From Deltaproteobacteria bacterium (lineage in GTDB: Bacteria > Myxococcota > Myxococcia > Myxococcales > Myxococcaceae): a stretch of 11,826 bases of DNA. Location: positions 1 to 11,826 of the forward strand of contig VGRA01000040.1 in the NCBI GenBank assembly GCA_016875515.1, written 5' to 3'. The notes under the pieces are model-generated. The model was given only the letters and a program-made list of their open reading frames with translations. It made no database searches and had not been told where the DNA came from. This document shows positions 7,042 to 11,826 of this stretch, piece after piece; the stretch's first letter is position 1; each line of letters starts with the position of its first letter. A program made the position numbers and the translations under genes.

Positions 7042-7424
7042 TGAACGCGGCACTCCGTTACGGCCAGATGCAAAACCAGACCTCCTCCCGGGAGCGGCTG
7101 ATGGTGCTGCTCTTCCAAGCGGCCCTCCGGCACATGCGCAACGGCGCGGTGGCGCTGGAGCAGTCCCGGAAGGCGGAGGCGATCGCGGTGCTCAACAAGG
7201 CGAACGACATCGTCCTGGAGTTGCACGCCACCCTGGACGCCCGCGCGGCCCCACAGTTGGCTGAGCAGCTGGGGGAGATCTACCGCTTCGTCGCCTCCCG
7301 GCTGCTCTCAGGCATCATGCGCGCGGACGCGCGGTTGGTGCGCGAGGCGGAGCGGGCCTTTGCGCCGCTCGTGGACGCGTTCGAGCAGGCCGAGTTGCAG
7401 GCACGCGCCAGCGGACGGCCGTGA
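7041..7424 (+). CDS. fliS: Flagellin export chaperone (FliS)
   Basis: FliS binds the C-terminal D0 region of flagellin in the cytoplasm, preventing premature polymerisation and targeting it to the export gate. The product is about 127 residues, normal for the family, and helical throughout. The FliS pattern is clear: YGQMQNQTSSRERLMVLLFQAA, where most FliS have Y...V.T.SP..Li.mLYdga (the visible protein has a Ser-Arg instead of the usual Ser-Pro). The internal helix KANDIVLELHATLD matches the 'kA..Ii.eL...Ld' segment, and LGEIYRFVASRLL matches the 'L..LY.y....L' segment. Two starts are possible: GTG at 7038 or ATG at 7041, in the compact overlap GTGATGA with the fliD stop. I chose the ATG. 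The 3' end overlaps the next gene by 4 nt. Confidence 0.93.
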   Translation: MNAALRYGQMQNQTSSRERLMVLLFQAALRHMRNGAVALEQSRKAEAIAVLNKANDIVLELHATLDARAAPQLAEQLGEIYRFVASRLLSGIMRADARLVREAERAFAPLVDAFEQAELQARASGRP

Positions 7425-7693
7425 CGGGCACCGCCCCCTACCTGGTGGTGCTCGAGTCCCTCGTGCAGGCGCTCGAGGCCGGAGACGAGGCAGCGGCCAC
7501 TGCCTACGGCGCGGCCCTGTCGAAGCTGGTGGAGACGTGCCCCCCCCTGACCCCGGACGTGCTCGCTCAGGCGGTGGCGCTGCAGGCGAAGGCGGAGTTC
7601 CTGGCCTCGCGCAGGCTGGAGCAGGCGGCGCAGGAGCTCGAGCTGGGCTCCACCGCGGCACGCGCGGCGCGCGTCTACGGCAACCAGCGCTGA
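7421..7693 (+). CDS. Small helical protein in the fliT position; probable FliT/FlgN-type chaperone
   Basis: This 90-residue protein begins at a GTG that overlaps the fliS stop (GTGA, 7421-7424), so it is probably translated by coupling. It is predicted to be almost entirely helical, Ala/Leu/Glu-rich, with one Cys-Pro-Pro break near residue 40 separating two long helices; it has no signal peptide or membrane segment. It ends in AARVYGNQR, a basic tail with a Tyr-Gly pair that recalls the tail of the FlgN-like protein at the left end of the window. The gene after fliS is commonly fliT, whose product is the chaperone of FliD. Size, fold and position fit a reduced FliT (about 120 residues in enterobacteria), but there is no decisive motif, so I leave the symbol blank. 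It is the last gene of the flagellar block; its stop is 16 nt from the stop of the convergent neighbour. Confidence 0.75.
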   Translation: MTGTAPYLVVLESLVQALEAGDEAAATAYGAALSKLVETCPPLTPDVLAQAVALQAKAEFLASRRLEQAAQELELGSTAARAARVYGNQR

Positions 7694-7709
7694 GGCCTGC
7701 CTGGCCGAC

Positions 7710-9479
7710 TCAGCGGGCGCGGGACTGCGCCGCCGCCCACCGTGCCAGCTTGCGCTCCAGCACCGCGAGCGGCAGCTGCCCGTCCTCCAGCATGGCGGCG
7801 TGAAACGCCTTCACGTCGAACCGCTCGCCGAGCCGCGCTTGCAGGCGCGCCCTCGCCGCCGACATCCGCAGCTGGCCCACCTTGTACCCGAGCGCCTGCC
7901 CGGGCCAGACCATGTACCGCTCCACCTCCGCCATGGCGTCGGACTCGGCGAGCGAGGAGTTGTCCAGCATGTACCGGATGGCCTGCTCCCGGCTCCAGCC
8001 GAAGGCGTGCAGCCCGGTGTCCACCACCAGCCGCATGGCGCGCAGCTGCTCGTCGTTCAGCCGGCCGTAGTAGTCCATGGGCTGCTGGAAAAGTCCCAGC
8101 TCCTTGCCGAGCGACTCGGCGTACAGCGCCCACCCCTCCGAGAAGGCGGTGTACCCACCGAACCGGCGGAAGCGCGGCAGTTCCAGCTCCTGCTGCAGCG
8201 CAATCTGGAAGTGGTGGCCGGGCGCGGCCTCGTGCAGGGACAGCGTCTCCAGCCCGTAGCGGGGCTGGGCCTTCAGGTCGTGGGTGTTGACGTAGAAGAT
8301 GCCGGGGCGTGAGCCGTCCGCGGCGGGGGCCTGGTACTCGCCCCCGGCGGCCGAGGCGGCGCGGAAGGCCTCCACGGGACGGACCTCGTAGCCGGCGCGC
8401 GGGAAGCGGGAGAACAGGCGGGGCAGCGCGCCGTCGATGCGCGCCTTCAGCGCGCGGTGCGCCTCGAGCAGGGCCTCGGGCGAGTCGAAGAAGTAGCGGG
8501 GATCCGTCCTCACGTGGGCGAAGAAGGCCTGGAGGTCCCCCGGGAACCCCACCTGCTCCTTCACCTGCTCCATCTCCGCGCGGATGCGCGCCACCTCCTG
8601 CAGCCCCAGCGCGTGGATGTCCGCGGGGGACAGCTCGGAGGTAGTGGTAGAGGCGGCCACCGCGGCGGCGTACCACTCCGCACCGCCCGGCAATGCGGAC
8701 CAGCCGGCGGTCTCCCGCGCGCGCGGCAGGTGCTCGTCCCGGATGAAGTCCCGGAGCCGGTGCAGGGCCGGGAGCACCGCGCCTCCGAACGTCGCGCGGT
8801 AGGCGCCGGCGAGCCGCTCGCGCTCCGCGCCCGCCGCCACCCTCTCCAGCGGGCGCAGGAACAGGGACTGCTCGAGCGGCCCGTCCACGAAGCCATCCAG
8901 CTGCTTCACCACCTTGTGCAGCACCACGCGCGGCTGCGTGACGCCCACGGCCTGCCCCTCGCGCATGGCCGCGATGGCCGCGTCCACCCAGGGCACCACC
9001 CCCGCCGCGCGGCGCAGCCACGCCTCGTGCTCCTCGCGGGTCTTCAGCGGCTGCGGCCCCTCGCCCGAGCCCAGCAGCGCGAGCGTCAGCACCGGGTTGT
9101 GCATCTGGTTGAGCGGCAGCAGCCGCCCCGGGTACCGCAGCGAGACGAGCCGCGCCGTGCAGTCATGGAGGAACGTCTCGCGCGTCAGCTGGTCTGCCGG
9201 TGACAGCCCCGCCGGGTCCACCGCGCGCGCCCGGGCGAGCCCGTCCTCGCAGGCCCGGGACACGGCGCGTTCGTGCTCGAGCGACGCGGGGTTGCCGAAC
9301 TGGTCGTCGTACCGGTGGTCCCCCAGGTACGTGGCGCTCACCGGGTTCAGCCGGAGCTCCTCCTCGAACCACTGCTCCACCGCCGCGCGCAGCTTCTCCC
9401 CCTCGGTGCGGGGGACGACGACGGCGGGCGCGGTAGCGCAGGCGGACAGCAGGAGCAGGGCGGCGGCGAGGGGACGCAT
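7710..9479 (-). CDS. DUF885-family lipoprotein, predicted zinc-dependent peptidase-like
   Basis: The 589-residue protein has a short lipoprotein signal, MRPLAAALLLLSAC, with lipobox LSAC and the lipidated Cys at residue 14. Ala follows the Cys, so outer-membrane sorting and periplasmic exposure are likely. The mature part starts with EQWFEEELRLNPVSATYLGDHRYDD (split here over about 35-60), the typical DUF885 opening. The likely metal site is HEAAPGHH at about 416-423, the HExxPGHH form of a zincin motif, with a probable third ligand, Glu, in FSEGWALYAE at about 446-455. All these residues are intact, so the enzyme is probably active. The family is described mostly as proteins of unknown function with a metallopeptidase-like core, so the substrate is unknown. 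The ATG at 9479 preserves the lipoprotein signal. It lies 48 nt downstream of preA on the same strand, possibly in the same transcript, and converges on the flagellar operon. Confidence 0.92.
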   Translation of the reverse strand: MRPLAAALLLLSACATAPAVVVPRTEGEKLRAAVEQWFEEELRLNPVSATYLGDHRYDDQFGNPASLEHERAVSRACEDGLARARAVDPAGLSPADQLTRETFLHDCTARLVSLRYPGRLLPLNQMHNPVLTLALLGSGEGPQPLKTREEHEAWLRRAAGVVPWVDAAIAAMREGQAVGVTQPRVVLHKVVKQLDGFVDGPLEQSLFLRPLERVAAGAERERLAGAYRATFGGAVLPALHRLRDFIRDEHLPRARETAGWSALPGGAEWYAAAVAASTTTSELSPADIHALGLQEVARIRAEMEQVKEQVGFPGDLQAFFAHVRTDPRYFFDSPEALLEAHRALKARIDGALPRLFSRFPRAGYEVRPVEAFRAASAAGGEYQAPAADGSRPGIFYVNTHDLKAQPRYGLETLSLHEAAPGHHFQIALQQELELPRFRRFGGYTAFSEGWALYAESLGKELGLFQQPMDYYGRLNDEQLRAMRLVVDTGLHAFGWSREQAIRYMLDNSSLAESDAMAEVERYMVWPGQALGYKVGQLRMSAARARLQARLGERFDVKAFHAAMLEDGQLPLAVLERKLARWAAAQSRAR

Positions 9480-9527
9480 GGCGGCCCCGCACCGTAGCCC
9501 GCCTCCCCCGGCAGGTCAGCGACGGGG

Positions 9528-10919
9528 TTACCCCTTGCCCGCGCGGCGGGCCACGGTGGACTCGAGCGAGCCGGGGTTGAGATCCCTCCCCTCGGCCATG
9601 CGCTGGCCCCACGTCTCAGGCTTCCCGATGGGCCCGGCCACCTCCTCCATGGTGATGGTGCCGGGCACCGGGCAGACGAGCGCGCAGAGGTTGCAGCCCA
9701 CGCACTCGTGGGTGTCCACGAACGGGACGTGGCGCCCCGGCGCTCCCCCAAAGGCCTTCACCGGGACGGCCGGGATGACGTCCGGCACGTGCAGGTGGCC
9801 GGCCTTGAAGGACTCCTCCCGCGTGCGGCCCGGAACGTGGATGCACTGGTGGGCGCCGTCCATGCAGGCCACCACGCAGGCGTTGCAGCCGATGCAGGTG
9901 TCCGCGTTGATGCGGGCCTTGATGTTGTAGTCGAGGTCCAGGTCCCCCCACTCCACGTAGGCGTCCAGGGCGCGGCCGCGCAGCTCGTTCACGGACTTCA
10001 TCCCCTTGCTGTCGAGGAAGTCCGAGAGCCCCTCCGCCATGTCCTCCACGATGCGGTACCCGTGGTGCATGACCGCGGTGCAGACTTGGACGGACGTGGC
10101 CCCAAGCGCGATGAACTCCGCCGCGTCCCGCCAGTTGGAGATGCCGCCGATGCCGGACACCGCCCGTCCCCCGACCACCGCGTTCTTCGCCACCTGGCTG
10201 ACCATGTGGAGCGCAATGGGCTTCACCGCCGGGCCGCAGTAGCCGCCGTTGGTGGAGCGCTTGCCCACGCGGGGCTGCGGCACCATGCGGTCCAGGTCCA
10301 CCCCCACGATGCTCTTGATGGTGTTGATGAGCGAGAGCGCGTGCGCCCCGCCCCGCGCCGCGGCCTCGGCGGGCTCGTTGATGTCACCGGTGTTGGGGGT
10401 GAGCTTCACGATGACGGGCGTCTTCGCGTCCTCCACCACCCACCGGGTGATCTCCTCCAGCACCTTGGGCTCCTGGCCCACGGCGCTGCCCATCCCGCGC
10501 TCGCACATGCCGTGCGGGCAGCCGAAGTTGAGCTCCAGCCCGTCCGCGCCGGCGTCCTCCGCCTTCTTGATGATCTCGCGCCAGTTCTCGCGCGTCTCCA
10601 CCATCAGCGAGGCGATGATGACGTGCTTGGGGTAGCGCTTCTTCGCCTCGTAGATCTCCTTGAGGTTCACCTCCAGCGGCCGGTCGGTGATGAGCTCGAT
10701 GTTGTTGAGCCCCATCAGCCGCGCGTTGGCGTAGTCCACGCCACCGAAGCGGCTGGAGACGTTGGTGATGGGATCCCCGAGCGTCTTCCAGACCGCCCCG
10801 CCCCAGCCCGCGTCGAAGGCGCGCATCACCTGCGCCCCGGTGTTGGTGGGCGGCGCAGAGGCCAGCCAGAAGGGGTTGAGACACTTGATGCCGCAGAAGT
10901 CGATGGAGAGGTCCGCCAT
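9528..10919 (-). CDS. preA: NAD(P)H-dependent dihydropyrimidine dehydrogenase, catalytic subunit PreA
   Basis: PreA is the FMN- and iron-sulfur-containing subunit that reduces uracil and thymine to their 5,6-dihydro forms in pyrimidine catabolism, taking electrons from PreT. The 463-residue protein has a dihydroorotate-dehydrogenase-like barrel from about 1 to 310. Catalytic Cys134 sits in NFGCPHGMCERGMG, which matches the CPHGM/ERGMG loop of mammalian and Pseudomonas-type enzymes better than the E. coli loop. KLTPNTGDI (about 172-180) and GGYCGPAVKPIAL (about 225-237) are further family motifs, and SGIGGI (255-260) is the FMN phosphate-binding region. Two ferredoxin-type 4Fe-4S clusters follow: C342, C345, C348, C352 and C406, C409, C412, C416, each CxxCxxCxxxC. 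It is about 50 residues longer than E. coli PreA (411), because of a longer inter-cluster segment and a C-terminal tail. The start lies 6 nt after preT, with GGAAGG overlapping the preT end. Confidence 0.95.
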   Translation of the reverse strand: MADLSIDFCGIKCLNPFWLASAPPTNTGAQVMRAFDAGWGGAVWKTLGDPITNVSSRFGGVDYANARLMGLNNIELITDRPLEVNLKEIYEAKKRYPKHVIIASLMVETRENWREIIKKAEDAGADGLELNFGCPHGMCERGMGSAVGQEPKVLEEITRWVVEDAKTPVIVKLTPNTGDINEPAEAAARGGAHALSLINTIKSIVGVDLDRMVPQPRVGKRSTNGGYCGPAVKPIALHMVSQVAKNAVVGGRAVSGIGGISNWRDAAEFIALGATSVQVCTAVMHHGYRIVEDMAEGLSDFLDSKGMKSVNELRGRALDAYVEWGDLDLDYNIKARINADTCIGCNACVVACMDGAHQCIHVPGRTREESFKAGHLHVPDVIPAVPVKAFGGAPGRHVPFVDTHECVGCNLCALVCPVPGTITMEEVAGPIGKPETWGQRMAEGRDLNPGSLESTVARRAGKG

Positions 10920-10925
10920 GGCCGT

Positions 10926-11826
10926 TCACCTTCCCGCGAGCGCGCGCAGCATGTCGCGCACCGCGACCTTTGCTTCCTGCACAGCGTTGACCACCTCGCG
11001 GCCGCCGTTCACGCAGTCGCCACCGCTCCACACCTTCGCGTGGCCAGTGCGGTGGGAGGCCGGGTCCACCACCACCCGCCCCTTCCCGTCCAGCTGCAGC
11101 CCCGGGACGCCCGCGAGCACCTCCGTGGCCCGCCCCTGCCCAATGGCCACCGCCACCACGTCCACCTCCGCCCGCTCGGTGGTGCCGGGGACGGCCTTGC
11201 CCCCCTCCGCGCGGGACAGGTGGGCCGCCACCAGGGCGCCCGCGCCGTCCCGCTCGAGCAGCGTCACCACCCGGTTCTCCAGCAGCCGGGCGCCGTCCAC
11301 GCGCGCCGCCTCCAGCTCGTGCGCGTAGCCGGACATCTCCGCCTCGCCGCGGCGGTACACGAGCGCCACGTCCTCCAGCCCCAGCAGCCGCAGCTCGTGC
11401 GCGGCGTCCAGCGCGGTGTTGCCGCCGCCCACCACCAGCGCCCGCCGCGCGCACCCCAGGGAGAAGCCGCGCTCGGCCTTCAGCCGCTCGATGAGCTCCA
11501 CCGCGCCGTACACCCCGGCCCCCTGCTCGCCGGGGACGCCCAGCCGCGTGTCCGCGCCGAGCCCCAGCCCCACGAAGACGGCGTCGTACTCGGCGAGCAG
11601 CGCCCCCACGGAGACCTGGCCCGGCCCCGCCTGCCCGGCCACCAGCTCCACCCCGGCGCGCAGCTCCACGTCTCCGAGCGCCGCCACCCAGCCCAGCTCC
11701 TCCAGGGCCGCGGCGGCCTGCTGCTTGTAGGGGGCAATGCCCAGCGAGTTGAGCCCGCCTGGCAGCGCCTTGCGCTCATACAGCACCGCGGCGTGCCCCT
11801 CGAGCGCGAGCAGCCCGGCGGCGGCC
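10926..11826 (-). CDS. preT: NAD(P)H-dependent dihydropyrimidine dehydrogenase, flavin subunit PreT (5' end outside window)
   Basis: This is the FAD/NAD(P)H oxidoreductase partner of PreA; it passes electrons from the nicotinamide cofactor to the PreA clusters. The open frame continues off the right edge, so 299 residues are visible and roughly 110-150 N-terminal ones (the Cys-rich cluster region and the first FAD GxGxxG) are missing. The first visible residues, AAAGLLALEGHAAVLYERKALPGG (positions 11825 down to about 11754), are the second strand of the FAD fold with its Glu and the GG turn. VVGGGNTALDAAHE is the nicotinamide-binding GxGNxxxD motif, followed by VALVYRRGEAEM. WSGGDCVNGG near the C-terminus is the second FAD-contacting 'GD' motif of the GltD/PreT family. 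The GTG near 11784-11786 is an internal Val codon in this reading, not the start. The stop is 6 nt before the preA ATG, as expected for a tightly coupled heteromeric enzyme. Confidence 0.92.
   Translation of the reverse strand, partial: AAAGLLALEGHAAVLYERKALPGGLNSLGIAPYKQQAAAALEELGWVAALGDVELRAGVELVAGQAGPGQVSVGALLAEYDAVFVGLGLGADTRLGVPGEQGAGVYGAVELIERLKAERGFSLGCARRALVVGGGNTALDAAHELRLLGLEDVALVYRRGEAEMSGYAHELEAARVDGARLLENRVVTLLERDGAGALVAAHLSRAEGGKAVPGTTERAEVDVVAVAIGQGRATEVLAGVPGLQLDGKGRVVVDPASHRTGHAKVWSGGDCVNGGREVVNAVQEAKVAVRDMLRALAGR

Noticed and set aside
7694..7706. GGCC-TGCCT-GGCC hairpin as a terminator of the flagellar operon
   Set aside because: It has only four base pairs and no T-run on either strand; such repeats are common by chance at this GC content.
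7675..9021. A second minus-strand frame of 448 codons overlapping the DUF885 gene
   Set aside because: It is a Gly/Ala/Arg-rich shadow in another frame; the 589-codon frame carries a lipobox and the HExxPGHH motif.
9524..9534. GGGG-TTA-CCCC palindrome at the preA stop codon
   Set aside because: The loop is only 3 nt, the stem is four pairs, and there is no T-tract in the direction of transcription, so it is not a credible terminator.
10926..11786. GTG at 11784-11786 as the real start of preT
   Set aside because: The frame stays open to the window edge and the 13 codons upstream continue the conserved FAD-binding fold (AAAGLLALEGHAA), so the gene starts outside the window.

Overview
This 11.8 kb window is GC-rich (strong G/C bias at third codon positions in every gene), almost entirely coding, and holds two blocks of genes that converge on each other. 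Gene order and protein character suggest a flagellated proteobacterium-like or Myxococcota (former Deltaproteobacteria) chromosome. That placement is an inference from composition and protein flavour; no rRNA or other taxonomic marker is present. I see no tRNA, CRISPR array, insertion sequence, integrase or phage gene.

Plus-strand block (1-7693): a late flagellar filament-assembly operon. In order: the end of an FlgN-like chaperone gene, flgK and flgL (hook-filament junction proteins), a large unrecognised gene of 701 codons, a short flagellin gene, an intrinsic terminator, fliD (filament cap), fliS (flagellin chaperone) and a 90-codon gene in the usual fliT position. Together these provide the extracellular junction, filament and cap, plus the cytoplasmic chaperones that hold those subunits before export. 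Junctions are tight: 3 nt between flgN and flgK, and GTGA-type stop/start overlaps at flgL/orf701, fliD/fliS and fliS/orf90. The two visible breaks flank the flagellin gene: a 73-nt leader with a small hairpin upstream and a strong terminator downstream. The flagellin message may therefore be handled separately from the junction and cap genes.

Minus-strand block (7710-11826): preT (its start lies outside the window), preA and a DUF885 lipoprotein gene, read right to left. PreT and PreA form the NAD(P)H-dependent dihydropyrimidine dehydrogenase that performs the first reductive step of uracil/thymine breakdown. The third gene encodes a predicted outer-membrane lipoprotein with an HExxPGHH metal-site motif. 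The two blocks converge with only 16 nt between them.

The most interesting feature is the 701-codon gene between flgL and flagellin. In many bacteria that slot holds fliW and csrA, the regulators of flagellin translation, and neither is seen here. Its N-terminal and middle parts show weak, colinear resemblance to class I adenylate cyclases (CyaA family), but the catalytic SDLD-type segment is missing. It may be a repurposed pseudo-cyclase or an unrelated new flagellar protein.
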